From positions 4,154,001 to 4,218,000 of the forward strand of contig CM066293.1 in the NCBI GenBank assembly GCA_033816765.1: DNA of 64,000 bases. The letters run 5' to 3'. This DNA comes from Nothopassalora personata (taxonomy: Eukaryota > Ascomycota > Dothideomycetes > Mycosphaerellales > Mycosphaerellaceae). The notes beneath the pieces were generated by a model. That model saw nothing but the letters and a program-made list of their open reading frames with translations. It was not told the DNA's origin and did not search any database. Position numbers and translations under genes: made by a program. The number at the start of each line of letters is the position of its first letter. Position 1 is the first letter of the stretch. Shown in pieces: positions 48,721 to 59,167 of the stretch.

Positions 48721-49281
48721 TTACTGACATATTCTTTCATCAGAACACGTCCATTTTGGAAGCCGTGCTGGATCCATTTGACGCGCCTTTCGGCGTCGGG
48801 CCGGTGAGCGCGCTTCCAGGTGTTGCTGTGGTGATATCCCGGCTTCCAGTGAGGATAAAATACGTGGTCCGTGTTTACTCTTGGAGCTGCTGGGTTTTTT
48901 CTTAGAAGCTTTCTTTAACACCGCAGTGCCATTAGTCCTTTTGCTGCTCGCCAGACTCGACGCTCGTAACACGACGATCTCGGGTAAGCGCGGAGCGACC
49001 CTTTCATTGTTTCCATTAATCGCAGCTATGGTGTGTTTATGCTGAGGTGTTGCCATTGCAAATGTCGACGACGTAGCGCCTAGGGGCGCTTGTCCATCGC
49101 CTCCATCGCGACTATCGAATGTAAGACAACGTGTCACTCGGCGAGGTCTTAACATGAGGAGGCAACAGGAGTCGCACAGCTGTGGATCATAGAAGGATTG
49201 CAGAGGCGGATACTGAGGCTGAAGCATCAAGCTGAAACGGGAAATGTGGTGCACTCCCATGCACAATTGGCTGTATACCAT
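48721..49281 (-). CDS. Hypothetical basic ORF, doubtful
   Basis: This is an uninterrupted minus-strand frame of up to 186 codons. Its middle is Lys/Ser-rich (KKASKKKPSSSKSKHG) and its end Arg-rich (SPARRRKARQMDP). I recognise no domain, and the start is ambiguous among several Met codons. It follows the RRT8-like gene on the same strand by a few bases, so it might equally be part of its 3' region. Low support. Confidence 0.2.
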   Translation of the reverse strand: MVYSQLCMGVHHISRFSLMLQPQYPPLQSFYDPQLCDSCCLLMLRPRRVTRCLTFDSRDGGDGQAPLGATSSTFAMATPQHKHTIAAINGNNERVAPRLPEIVVLRASSLASSKRTNGTAVLKKASKKKPSSSKSKHGPRILSSLEAGISPQQHLEARSPARRRKARQMDPARLPKWTCSDERICQ

Positions 49282-49301
49282 GTACCAGGAGTGTCGACTG
49301 T

Positions 49302-50162
49302 CTATGGCTCGTCTGTGTATTCCGCAGGCTGATCTGTATCATCTTCGAGGTCTGCGTGCTGATCATGCTGCTGCTGCTGCTGCTCTTGCTCCATGTGTAC
49401 AGACCACAGTGCACTGCCGGCCGCCGATGTGAGCAGAAACAACATCGCCACGACCGGTACGAGCTGTAGAATCATGTAGGTCGTGCCAAACCACATGTAT
49501 TCCCACCTCCGCTTTTTCGACTTTATGTACTGATGGCGTTGCTTCTTCGTGAACTCCCTGAGAGCAAAGTATCGCCAATTCAGCAAGGGACCAGCTCGAT
49601 ACCCGGTGAGAAGTAGGAATAGAGGCACTCCCACGAAAGGTACGAAGTTCAGTGGCAAGAATAGGACAAATTCGAAAATCTGCCTAAAAGAGAACGGTGC
49701 GTATTGTGCTCCTTTATCACGTGGTCCTAATCGTTTGTAGGGATCTGCTTCGTCGATGTTTTCAAACACTGGCCTGCGATTCTTGACTAGCCCTTCATAG
49801 CCCTCAGCAACCAATACTGCGTCGAAAATGTCGACCTGTGTGTGGTCCACGAATATGGCCTCGAACAGTACCTGAATCAGAAGAGATCCGAGTCCCAATA
49901 TGAAGAACGTCCCATTCACCCATGCAGATCCCTTGTAATGAAACAAAGCCAGAAACGCAACGATCGGTAGGTATGCTGTCAGGAACAAGATCGCCAGAAC
50001 ACATGTCGAAAGCAGCGTGAGTGGTATGAGTCTGCTTCGAAGCAACGGGTGCAAGAATCGGTGAGTGGCGAAGTAGTAGATGCCTTTGACTGGATACCAG
50101 AAAGCCGGTGAGAAGTTGTTGCGCCAGAGTTGCTGTAGGGTGCTGCAGTTTGAGGCGGCCAT
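49302..50162 (-). CDS. RRT8/LDS-type membrane protein (EI24-like)
   Basis: The gene is intronless, 286 aa, with an ATG at 50162. The N-terminal signature FSPAFWYPVKGIYYFATH is followed by two hydrophobic helices (about residues 44-70 and 80-105). The central VDHTQVDIFDAVLV stretch leads to another hydrophobic pair (FVLFLPLNFVPFVGVPLFLL) and a late helix (MILQLVPVVAMLFLLTSAAG). A poly-Gln/Asp tail (about residues 255-285) ends the protein. The layout matches the fungal outer-spore-wall RRT8/LDS1/LDS2 group, lipid-droplet or ER membrane proteins. The exact molecular role is unknown. Confidence 0.8.
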   Translation of the reverse strand: MAASNCSTLQQLWRNNFSPAFWYPVKGIYYFATHRFLHPLLRSRLIPLTLLSTCVLAILFLTAYLPIVAFLALFHYKGSAWVNGTFFILGLGSLLIQVLFEAIFVDHTQVDIFDAVLVAEGYEGLVKNRRPVFENIDEADPYKRLGPRDKGAQYAPFSFRQIFEFVLFLPLNFVPFVGVPLFLLLTGYRAGPLLNWRYFALREFTKKQRHQYIKSKKRRWEYMWFGTTYMILQLVPVVAMLFLLTSAAGSALWSVHMEQEQQQQQHDQHADLEDDTDQPAEYTDEP

Positions 50163-51508
50163 GTTAATGGTATTACATATGAATGTGGCGCGACGCGGTG
50201 CTGTTGCTCCTGGAATATCTTATGGGACGGTTGGAATTCTTATGCAGCTATTATCATAGAGCGCAGTTGGTTGTGATCTTCAGTTGATGCTTCGAGGGAT
50301 AAATGTGGATGTTGAATGTGGTTGCCTTGTCGTGAAGATGCAAGTGACCACTCGGCTGCACTTTCCCTTCCTATGGCCAGGGTCTAGCTGTGGTGCCTCA
50401 GGCCCGCAGAGTGAGTGGTGGTTCATATGATTTTGTAATGAGGGAGGCAACGACATGCAGAGAGACCGGATGGCCGGTGAGAAAACGATATTGCAATGAT
50501 GATTGCTCGGATCCTCTATGGAATGACTGTTCTGAGAAGGCCCAGAACGTCCAATCCTTACCATCATGGACCAAGCATCTCACCCCAAGACAACCCCACG
50601 TACAACACCATCACACCGCAAAGACTATCTAAAGTCGCTCTACCATCAACCCAGAGAACACCATTTCTACGAGTTGCATGTGAGCAGGAGCGACAGTACA
50701 AATGTCCTCGTAGTGACGCCCGCCGAGTCATATTTCGGCCAACATCTTTGATACACGACCAGCACTCCTCGCCATACCCCCGAGTCTAGACAGCCTTTAT
50801 CTCCTCTGTTGCAGCAGAGCTGCTCGTATTCGGCACACTGTGGCGTCATGTCCGGTGGTACCCAAGTAAGTAAGCGGGCGTAAGACTGAGCTATGAGTCC
50901 CTCGACCATCTTCGTACGCTTTCATGCTGGCAGCGTGGTGCCACATGAGGCTGACAATTACCACGAAAGACGTCGTTGCCGTTGATGTCTTTTGCGCAAG
51001 GTAGGACAGCTGTCCAGGCGGACCCGGCGATGAGGACTAGAGCTGTAGCGAGGAGCTTCTTGCAGCGATCCGAAGGTGGTCAGTTGATTGTAAAGGGTTA
51101 AAATCATCCTTGAAGTTAGCAGTGGGTGTATGTCAAATGGTAAATGATAGATCTGACTTCGCGATAGTGCAGGTAATGAGATGAGACTTCTTTATAGCAG
51201 CAGTCATAAAAATGACTGGCCTGCTTACCGCTTGACCACGTCGTAGTAGCACTGCGTACCGCTGCGACCTCCACTTCGAGCGAAGAGGGAGCAAGTGTGC
51301 ACTACACACAGCTCAAGCATGCCTTCACGATAATGATCTGTGGTCATTGGAAGTAGTGCACACGCAGGAGATGTAGGAGGTACAAGCTCTGGAGAGGTTG
51401 AAGTCGAAGTCTGCCCGCTCGGCTGGACTTGCCATTTCTTGTTGATGTGCCGTGCCAGATGACATCAGCAAACACGATTCTTCGAGTGCTGTGCCACGAA
51501 CCCTCTTC
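50163..51508. other. Intergenic, divergent promoter region of RRT8-like and PPM1 genes
   Basis: No gene is securely supported over 1.3 kb. A short minus-strand frame around 50900-51060 looks like a secretion signal followed by Cys-containing text but has no start codon. The rest is featureless. Confidence 0.45.
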
Positions 51509-52600
51509 ATGTCTTCGATCCCCAACCTCAATACTCTCCGCTCACGTGGACCGCGACTGCGTGGCCGCAGGGGAGGACCAAGAGGTAATGGTGACATTGA
51601 CGACGAACTTGGAGCGGAAGAACTTGAGAAGTCCCGCGATCAGATCATTCAACAGACAGACCACGATGCTAGTAGCAGTCGGATGAGCGCCGTGTCGCTC
51701 GGCTACTTCGAGGACGACTTCGCCAAAGCGTTCTTTCCCGCGAATCAAGAAGTGCCAAAGCGATATCCTATCATCAACCGAGGCACATATGTCCGCACGA
51801 AAGCCATCGACCGGCTGGTCACGCAGTTCCTGGAGACAGATCACTCCCAGAAGAAGCAGATCATATGCCTAGGCGCCGGCTCAGATACACGCTTCTTCCG
51901 CCTCTGTGCTGGCAAGCACAATGTCACCTACCACGAGCTCGACTTCGAATCAAACGTAGTCCCAAAGCGGGCCGCGATCAGAAGCTCGCAACAGCTCTCA
52001 CGCATGATTCTGCCACAAGAAGGTGGTTCGGCCTACCACCTCCATGCCATAGATCTGCGAGATCTGACCAAAAAATCGCCACCCACTATCCCAAACCTGG
52101 ACGACACTCTACCAACACTCCTGATTAGCGAATGCTGCCTCTGCTACCTTCCACCCGACGCCGCCAGCAGCGTCGTACAATATTTCACCATGAACCTCAA
52201 AGAGGCCCTCGCCATGATCTTGTACGAGCCAATCCGGCCCTTCGACGCCTTCGGTAAGACTATGGTCTCCAATCTTGGCTCAAGAGGGATTGAGCTGAGG
52301 ACGTTGAAGCGGTACTTCTCGCTGGAGGCGCAGCGGCAGAGGTTGAAGGTATTGGGTTTCCAGGATGGCCAGGGGGCGAGGGATGTCCATCAGATTTGGA
52401 GAAGTGATGAGTGGATTGTTGCTGCTGAGAGGGAGAGGATTGAGAAAGTGGAGTGGTTGGATGAAGTGGAGGAGTGGCAGTTGCTGGCTAGTCATTATTG
52501 TGTTGCTTGGGGTTGGAGAGGTGATGTATTTCAGGCGGCGTGGGGAAGCGTCGAAGGTGCGAGGACTGATGAGGAGCGGAGCGATGATGCGATGATGTAG
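51509..52600 (+). CDS. PPM1: Leucine carboxyl methyltransferase 1 (protein phosphatase methyltransferase)
   Basis: The gene is intronless. The start is taken at the ATG at 51509 (363 aa) because the longer open frame begins with GTG. The SAM-binding motif is IICLGAGSDTRFFRL. The upstream NRGTYVRTKAIDRLVTQFL and the following YHELDFESNV are LCMT hallmarks, as are LLISECCLCYLPP and YEPIRPFDAFGKTMVSNL. It methylates the C-terminal Leu of the PP2A catalytic subunit, controlling holoenzyme assembly. A basic RGPRLRGRRGGPRG stretch near the N-terminus is an oddity relative to yeast proteins. The C-terminal WGWRGDVF block is conserved. Confidence 0.92.
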   Translation: MSSIPNLNTLRSRGPRLRGRRGGPRGNGDIDDELGAEELEKSRDQIIQQTDHDASSSRMSAVSLGYFEDDFAKAFFPANQEVPKRYPIINRGTYVRTKAIDRLVTQFLETDHSQKKQIICLGAGSDTRFFRLCAGKHNVTYHELDFESNVVPKRAAIRSSQQLSRMILPQEGGSAYHLHAIDLRDLTKKSPPTIPNLDDTLPTLLISECCLCYLPPDAASSVVQYFTMNLKEALAMILYEPIRPFDAFGKTMVSNLGSRGIELRTLKRYFSLEAQRQRLKVLGFQDGQGARDVHQIWRSDEWIVAAERERIEKVEWLDEVEEWQLLASHYCVAWGWRGDVFQAAWGSVEGARTDEERSDDAMM

Positions 52601-53953
52601 GTCTTGAGGGATGCTGTTGCCTAGATCTCCGCGGTTTCTTGAGATGAGGCATGTATGGAACTTGAATCGTCCACATTGACGTCTGCCATGATTGTCTTCT
52701 GCTACGAAACCTCTATGGCCAAATTGGTTCTCGCTAGCGGCCAGTGTGCGGCCACCGTCGACAGCATCGAACGGGCTCGCAACATGTCGTAACCCCGTGT
52801 CTTGGCTCATCCATAACAGCTCGGTGTCCCGATTCGGTACTGTCCAAGGCAGGGGTTTTCTCAGAGGATGTGTTTCGGAATCCAACGACATGTTTTCTGC
52901 CCTCTCGTCCATTCGTCTCCCTGAATCCTCTTCGCTTTTGTCGGGCGCCCACGTGCATTACAATGTGACTGCAAGCCAAGATGGCTCGTCTCGCGGGCCT
53001 GACGACTTCCCCCACCGTAATACCGACGTTGCGCCACAAGGATAAAACGAAGCCTTGGAGCAAGATGGACGACCAGCACCCTCCAAGACTTCAAGGCAAA
53101 CGAGACTTTTGCGAAAATAGACCGTCCTCCGACCCGACCACTTGGCATCCTCATGTTTCACCTTCCTCTTTTGCTCGCAGAACCTGGAGAAACCTTGCAG
53201 CCACGCGCATTGCAGGAGAAGTTGTCCGCCAACGAGACACGGCTCCTCAGGCTCCTGTCGACACAATCAACAGCTCCGCTCGCTTCGTGCAAGTGAGTTC
53301 GGTTAAGGTGTATACAGTACGCTTGTCGAGCAGAAGGGCTGATCGAAGGTTAGTTACTGTAGCATTCGTCGGCAGGGGCGTTAGGAAATGCTGCCGTCGC
53401 CACCCGCGGCTTGTCCCCGCGCCAACTGCCATGCAGGCTCAATCGATATGGAAACGAGTATGAGAACGTTGGTCTCACCCCCAAGTGAAGAGGATCACAC
53501 CGCACAGGATCGATCGCGATCTTGTTGTGCTGCATCACCGGCGACGTCCGCATCGACTGTACCGCAGAACGTGTTCGGTTGATCCGATGTTCGAAAGACT
53601 GTTATCTGTGCCAAGTCCACGCCACTTTGCTGTACAACTATGTCTGTCTCCCTTCTGGAAGTTCGTCCGTTCCTCGGAAGGCAGATCCTTAACTCCTTGG
53701 TGCCCTTGTGCTGCAGCTGGCGATCGTCTCTCTGAGCCAACGAGCATGCAATGCTGGTAGCACTATCATGTGGAGCAAGCATCCAGCCCAGAGATAAGGA
53801 AGATTGCGTTGCACCTCTAAATTCCATGTTCTATGTGCACAGACCTGGATCCAGCTTTTAACGTGCCTACTGCACCTCACCTCACTCACCTCTTCACCCC
53901 GCGTGCATTCTTAGCCCTTTGCGGTGGCGTTTCATTGTTTCAACAGCACCGTG
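52601..53953. other. Intergenic
   Basis: About 1.35 kb without a supported gene. Overlapping open stretches on both strands lack motifs. The CNT gene promoter lies at its right end. Confidence 0.45.
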
Positions 53954-55921
53954 ATGGCTTCTCCAGCAGTCGCTGAGGTCGTGGACGATCTGGCGTTGCA
54001 TCCTAGCCATCAGCATACGCATGGCCCCCATCTTCACCACAGTTCGAGGATCTCCCACGATGGGAACGACAAGCCCGTCTACACGGTGGGCAACCCTGGC
54101 GAACCTACCATACATCCCAACCCGAGCCCGAATGATCACGACAGGAGCAAGCAGCATGGCCACGCCATTGAGAAAAACGGCGAATATGAAGTGACTGATT
54201 TGGAGAAAGGTCATACAGCAGCGATATCTGAACCGTCCTCATTGGACGATGATCCCCACCACAGCTCCCCCAACGGCCGAACTTTTTATCGCAAATATCG
54301 CATATACATCCACATTCTACTCTGGCTTATCGCGACTGCCTGGTGGGTCGCAAGTCTAGTCTTGCACAGGAATGACAAGAACTGGGTTGTGCCATTCCTC
54401 ATCTACCTTGCGGTTACGATTAGGATTATCACCCTGCATACGGGCACGACCTACGTCACAAAGCCGATGCGCTGGACCTGGCGACACACCGGATCTCGCG
54501 TCAATAGCATGATCCCAGCCAAAGCTAGACTGTGGGTGGGAGCTGCCGTCACTCTCGCGGTCATCATCGTTGGATCGTTCGCCAGTGAGGAGAGCGCTGA
54601 TAATACCCGCGAGAACCGCGCAGTCAGTCTGTTCGGTCTAATAGTCCTGATCTTCGGCCTTTGGGCGACATCGCGGAACAGGAAAGCAATCAATTGGCAT
54701 ACTGTCATCTCTGGGATGTTGATCCAGTACATCATCGCACTTTTCGTGTTGAGAACGGGAGCTGGTTACGACATCTTCGCTTTCATCTCCAGCCTTGCAC
54801 GATCGTTGCTCGGATTCGCGAAAGATGGTGTTGCTTTCTTGACCACCGCAGAGATCGCGGCCTACACGTTCTTCTTCTTCAGCGTGCTACCTGCGATCAT
54901 CTTCTTCGTGGCTCTGGTTCAGCTGTTCTACTACATTGGCCTGATCCAGTGGTTCATCGGCAAATTTGCCGTATTCTTCTTCTGGAGCATGAGAATTTCT
55001 GGTGCGGAATCGGTCGTCGCTGCAGCCACTCCCTTCATCGGACAGGGTGAAAGCGCTATGCTCATCAAGCCTTTTGTCAACCATTTGACCATGTGCGAGC
55101 TGCATCAAGTTATGTGCTCAGGGTTCGCGACAATTGCCGGATCCGTGCTTGTCGCTTACATCGGCTTGGGCGTGAACCCACAGGCGCTGATCTCATCTTG
55201 TGTCATGTCGATTCCCGCGTCTCTCGCTGTTAGCAAACTTCGGTACCCGGAAGAAGAGGAGTCCCTCACGGCTGGCAAAGTTGTCGTTCCGGATGATGAT
55301 GAGCACAAGTCGGCGAATATGCTCCAGGCTTTCGCAAATGGTGCTTGGCTGGGCTTGAAGATTGCTGGCATGATCCTCTGTACCTTGCTGTGCATTATCG
55401 CTTTTGTCGCTCTGATCAACGGCTTGCTTACGTGGTTTGGACGATACATCAACCTTGATGGACAGTACGATTTGACTCTGGAGCTTATTCTCAGCTACGT
55501 CTTCTATCCAGTTGCATTCCTGCTCGGTGTGCCACGAGGACCAGATCTTCTCAAGGTCGCTCGTCTGATCGGAACCAAGGTCATCACCGTGAGTTCCGTG
55601 AATCCAACGTTGCGCATTAGACATGCTGACGTTGACATTCAGAACGAATTCGTTGCATACGACGCGCTTGTATCAGACCCAGCCTACGCCACCATGTCTC
55701 CTCGTGCCACCCTGATCGCCACATATGCTCTCTGCGGATTCGGTAACATCGGATCCCTTGGTACGCAAATTGGTGTGCTCACCACCATCGCGCCTGGCAG
55801 ATCGGCAGATGTCAGCAGACTGGCGATCAGTGCGTTGGTTACTGGCGTCCTTGCGACCTTGAGCAGTGCTAGCATCGCTGGTCTCGTCATTCAAGATCAA
55901 GCGAAATTTGTCACAACGTAA
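53954..55921 (+). CDS. Concentrative nucleoside transporter (CNT/NupC family)
   Basis: The start is the ATG at 53954 (MASPAVAEVV); the frame upstream starts only with GTG. A 54-nt intron at 55589-55642 (GTGAGT donor, GCTGAC branch, CATTCAG acceptor) is a multiple of three and would otherwise be read through. Removing it joins GTKVIT to NEFVAYDAL, as in the family, and gives 637 aa. A His-rich hydrophilic N-terminus (about 110 residues) precedes about 10-13 membrane helices. Signature parts are GAESVVAAATPFIGQGESAM, CSGFATIAGSVL, LGVPRGPDLLKVARLIG and ALCGFGNIGSLGTQIG. It imports nucleosides with H+ or Na+ at the plasma membrane. Confidence 0.92.
   Translation: MASPAVAEVVDDLALHPSHQHTHGPHLHHSSRISHDGNDKPVYTVGNPGEPTIHPNPSPNDHDRSKQHGHAIEKNGEYEVTDLEKGHTAAISEPSSLDDDPHHSSPNGRTFYRKYRIYIHILLWLIATAWWVASLVLHRNDKNWVVPFLIYLAVTIRIITLHTGTTYVTKPMRWTWRHTGSRVNSMIPAKARLWVGAAVTLAVIIVGSFASEESADNTRENRAVSLFGLIVLIFGLWATSRNRKAINWHTVISGMLIQYIIALFVLRTGAGYDIFAFISSLARSLLGFAKDGVAFLTTAEIAAYTFFFFSVLPAIIFFVALVQLFYYIGLIQWFIGKFAVFFFWSMRISGAESVVAAATPFIGQGESAMLIKPFVNHLTMCELHQVMCSGFATIAGSVLVAYIGLGVNPQALISSCVMSIPASLAVSKLRYPEEEESLTAGKVVVPDDDEHKSANMLQAFANGAWLGLKIAGMILCTLLCIIAFVALINGLLTWFGRYINLDGQYDLTLELILSYVFYPVAFLLGVPRGPDLLKVARLIGTKVITVSSVNPTLRIRHADVDIQNEFVAYDALVSDPAYATMSPRATLIATYALCGFGNIGSLGTQIGVLTTIAPGRSADVSRLAISALVTGVLATLSSASIAGLVIQDQAKFVTT
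55589..55642 (+). other. In-frame 54-nt intron of the CNT gene
   Basis: GTGAGTTCCG donor, ATGCTGACG branch site and ACATTCAG acceptor. It is 18 codons without a stop, so retention would insert 18 residues between two conserved blocks. Confidence 0.8.
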
Positions 55922-57128
55922 CAGGCGATTCATAGAACATATATGAATCACGGAGAGAGCGCTTGCGCTGAAGATGCATCCTCTTGCTCCTGAGCTATGT
56001 ACGGCCAGCAGCTGAATCGTCGACTTTTCATCCATTACGTCATCCATACACGTATCGTGCCGGCGGAGACACCGCTCAGCTCTGCCAACGTCCTGCTGGC
56101 CTGGAATGTATGTCTCGTATCGATCAAAGTCGACTTCGCCTGCGGAAAGTTCACTGTACGATCACGAAGCTTGTCGAAAAGTCGACCAGCTTGATCGCTG
56201 AATTCCCGCTTGCATCGCTTCCACCTCTTTGCCCAGGGGATCACTGCAGGATCTCAATCCACTCGACAAGGCTTACGATCCTCAGACCCGAGCCTGCGTA
56301 CGCCGTGGTCGCCGGCGCGAGATCCTGCCACTGCGTACTCTGCGGATTCACAAGATGGGAGTACTTCGTCGCACTCTCACCTCCGACCCCTCGCTTACCG
56401 TCTTCACAAGGCTCAACTAGACCTTTGCAGCAACATCAACAGGGACCCAATCTACCTCATGCCCCGGGACCAAATGTGCCGGCAAAGCCCCCATCGCTAA
56501 CGAACTCCTAATTAGACTCGGCACTCACTTCTCTCATTCCACTTCCCGTACGCCTCACCATGCTTCGCAGGGGCCCCCAATGGTGCAACTCTCGCTATCA
56601 TCGCAGACAACCCCAGCTCTCGCGCCGCCTGACTTACCAACCGCTCTGAGAGCAGTTTCGATTGCCCCTCCCCAGTCTGCGCAACTTTCCAATCCGCCAT
56701 TTCCACTTCTGGGATTCTGCAGCGGGAGGTGGGAGCTGCAGAACCCCAGTTTGAGGTGGCGGATGGGGGAGATGGATGAAGATAAGATGCGCTGCATGGA
56801 CGGTTTTGGTGAGGCAGAAGTCTACGATTTGCTGTACTCCTTCTATTGTCGGCGCAGAGGGGCTGAAGTGCCGGGTGAGGTTGAAGTGCCTGTTGAAGTC
56901 GACGGGCCAGGCGTTGTGGATTATGAGACTCGGCGACTTTGAGAGAGTGTGCGGTATAGCTGTGAAAGAGGCCGACCGAGGCCTGCTTAGTGGAACAGTA
57001 CGCATGAGAGGTGTTGGGTGAGGGCACGCTCTTTGTGAGAGAGGAGTGCGCATCGAGGCTGCGGTTCAGGCAGATCATCGAAGCAATCCAGGGGTTTTGA
57101 AGGGTTGGAGAGGACGTAGCTGCCGAAG
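55922..57128. other. Intergenic with unsupported ORFs
   Basis: Open stretches of 120 codons (56580-56942, plus) and 188 codons (56512-57078, minus) overlap each other. Neither has a recognisable domain, and I cannot choose between them. Confidence 0.4.
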
Positions 57129-57812
57129 TTACGTATTGAGCCTACGACCAGGATATTGCTGTGGTTGACTTGACTTTGATCTTTTGAGCAGGTGGGTGAT
57201 TTGGCTGCTGATTGGAGGAAGGAAGGCATCGTGGAGATGGTGGAGAAGTTCAAGATAGACGATGTGCAGCGATATCCAGCAGAATCCAAGTACGCCAAGT
57301 GCCAGCTTACCGAGCATTCGAAGCGCTTCTGGACCCGAGTACTTGTGCTTGAAGTTACTTGACCACGCCGGGAGCACTCGACCGAAGAATTCGGCAGCCT
57401 TGACGATGGAGATGAAGTAGAAACCGAGTGATGGTGAGCTGTAGGGATTCGTTACGATGTAGGTAGCGGCCAGGAAGAAAGGCACGAATATTCCTGCAAG
57501 CAAGACTAGTGTATGTCATCGAAGAAGTGACACCCAACAGATAGGTAAAACTACAGAATGCAGAGCCCAAGAAAGTCAAGTAGGAGACATCGCAAAACGC
57601 TGCTACGTCAAGAAGATGACGAGGTGCGCGTAGGCTCAGTGGTCTGCTGAAGGGTATGGCGACGCTGAGAGTCGCAAACACCAAACCCTCTGCTTCGCAC
57701 AGCCCAGCCAAAGCCCACAGACTGGAGCCAGCGGTACAAGATATCGGGGTGTGTCCAGGACGTCAGGTCAGCTCTGTAGAGCACCGTAGCGGGTTTGTAC
57801 TTACATATGACT
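57129..57812 (-). pseudogene. MFS monocarboxylate-transporter-like pseudogene, fragment
   Basis: Minus-strand pieces of an MCT-type transporter follow each other in different frames. The first is SVGFGWAVRSRGFGV, then DVAAFCDVSYLTFLGSAFCSF. After a plausible 45-nt intron comes GIFVPFFLAATYIVTNPYSS, LGFYFISIVKAAEFFGRVLPAW and LGKLALGVLGFCWISL. These match central-to-C-terminal helices. The N-terminal half is absent and the change of frame before DVAAFC implies an indel. It directly abuts the adenylation-domain pseudogene on the same strand. Confidence 0.6.
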
Positions 57813-59113
57813 TTAAAACGCAACAGGATTCAGCTTCTGGCCATTGCTGAGCACAATATTGTCGTCAAGCGAGATGCACACCTCCAAAGGCCAGCCTTCG
57901 CTGGGTGCTTCGTGAACAGGTCCTTGCTACCAGTCTCGTCAATGTCGGGGAAGTTGATGAACACTGGTTGGAAGAGATGCATCTCCGGCTTACGCACGAT
58001 GCATATTTCATACGGGCCCTGATCTCTTTCGCGGAACCCTTGGCAATCCTGCTCCTCGTTGAAGCTGAAGTAGGCGCAGTCTTGCCTTGCCTTGGGCAAT
58101 TGCGGTGCCACAATCCATTTTGGAGCGCCTAACCACCATTCACGTTGGTTCTCTCGGCCACGAGCTTGCCTCTTGCTTCGGAAAGGGGCCCTCCCGCGAA
58201 TGCAAGGCTCTTCAGTCTTGATCGGTTCTCGAGGTAGACAGGGTTCTTGGCCAGATCCGTGACGGCTGAAGGTGCCAGGGCAGAGTATTCAACGCTTGCC
58301 TGCAAGTGGATCTCATTGACCAGATTTGCTGCAGTACGACCGTCCTGTCGAACCAACACGTCGCAGCCAATCCATAGAGTATGCCTGCCATGTGAAATGG
58401 GGGAAAGCTGACAAAGAACCTCTGGCTACCTAGACGGTCCAGTACCTCGGCCTTGTGGAGGAATTGAGATGCGTCAAAGCCTGTGATGCTTCCGTGGTTG
58501 ATTGCGACGAACTTGGGTAGCCCGGTTGAGCCAAAGCTGTGAATCTGGACGAACAGTACGAAGCGATAGTCCTCCCACGTCACTGCTAGATCCATCTGAG
58601 GGACTGACTCCAGATCGAGCAAATCTTTCAGCAGAGGTATCGTAGAAGTCTGCATGTATCGTGCTCGTTGCACGACAGACGCCACCGGCAGCTTTCTCTC
58701 GTGGGTGAGCAGTCTCGTGCTCCTCTCTCTTCTAGCAGGGACGCAAACGCTTCATAGATATTCCGCGGCGAAACCAGGAAGATGAGATATCCAGCTGTCA
58801 CTGCAGCGATGCAACGGATATGATATGTGAGGCCTGGCGCTGCTATGCACACCACAGATTCGCGCGGCCTCTTTGGGGGTCCGAGTTCGACAAGGAGTCA
58901 CTGTGCCAGTCTGTCAATGGCATTGGCAATGACGGCGTAAGGTATATTGCGGGAGTCAATCTTCGGGTTGGATGTAATCAGTATCGCAGCGAAAGAACGA
59001 TGATGACCTCCCGAAGCTCGTTCATCGATCAAATACGATAGTAGTCGTTGCCCGTATAGAGACGATGACGTGTTGCTATCTTTAGTGAAGATGTCAGCTG
59101 CACCTGTGATCAT
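57813..59113 (-). pseudogene. Adenylation (AMP-binding) domain pseudogene of an NRPS-like enzyme
   Basis: From 59113 the minus strand reads an A-domain start (YLIDERAS, NIPYAVIANAIDRLAQ), then a TGA where Trp is expected. It continues in the same frame (VVCIAAPGLTY, AVTAGYLIFLVSPRNIYEA), then shifts to HSFGSTGLPKFVAINHGSIT (the phosphate-binding A3 core) and FFVSFPPFHMAGILYGLA. It shifts again to VEYSALAPSAVTDLAKNP and LAFAGGPLSEARGKLVAERT. It ends in yet another frame with FVNFPDID-like text and DDNIVLSNGQKLNPVAF. At least one nonsense codon and three frame changes make it non-functional. No carrier or reductase domain follows. Confidence 0.8.
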
Positions 59114-59167
59114 ACCTTTCGACAGCAGGTAGGCCGTTTAACAACATGTTCAACGGCAGAGGAAGCA

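Noticed and set aside
50880..51080. Small secreted Cys-rich protein on the minus strand
   Set aside because: A signal-like hydrophobic stretch and four Cys are visible, but there is no in-frame start codon and no convincing upstream exon.
52280..52912. Minus-strand 210-codon ORF
   Set aside because: It is largely antisense to the PPM1 coding region and has a low-complexity Pro/His/Ser composition; a shadow frame.
56512..57078. 188-codon minus and 120-codon plus ORFs as genes
   Set aside because: They overlap, have no domain or splice support, and neither is clearly coding.
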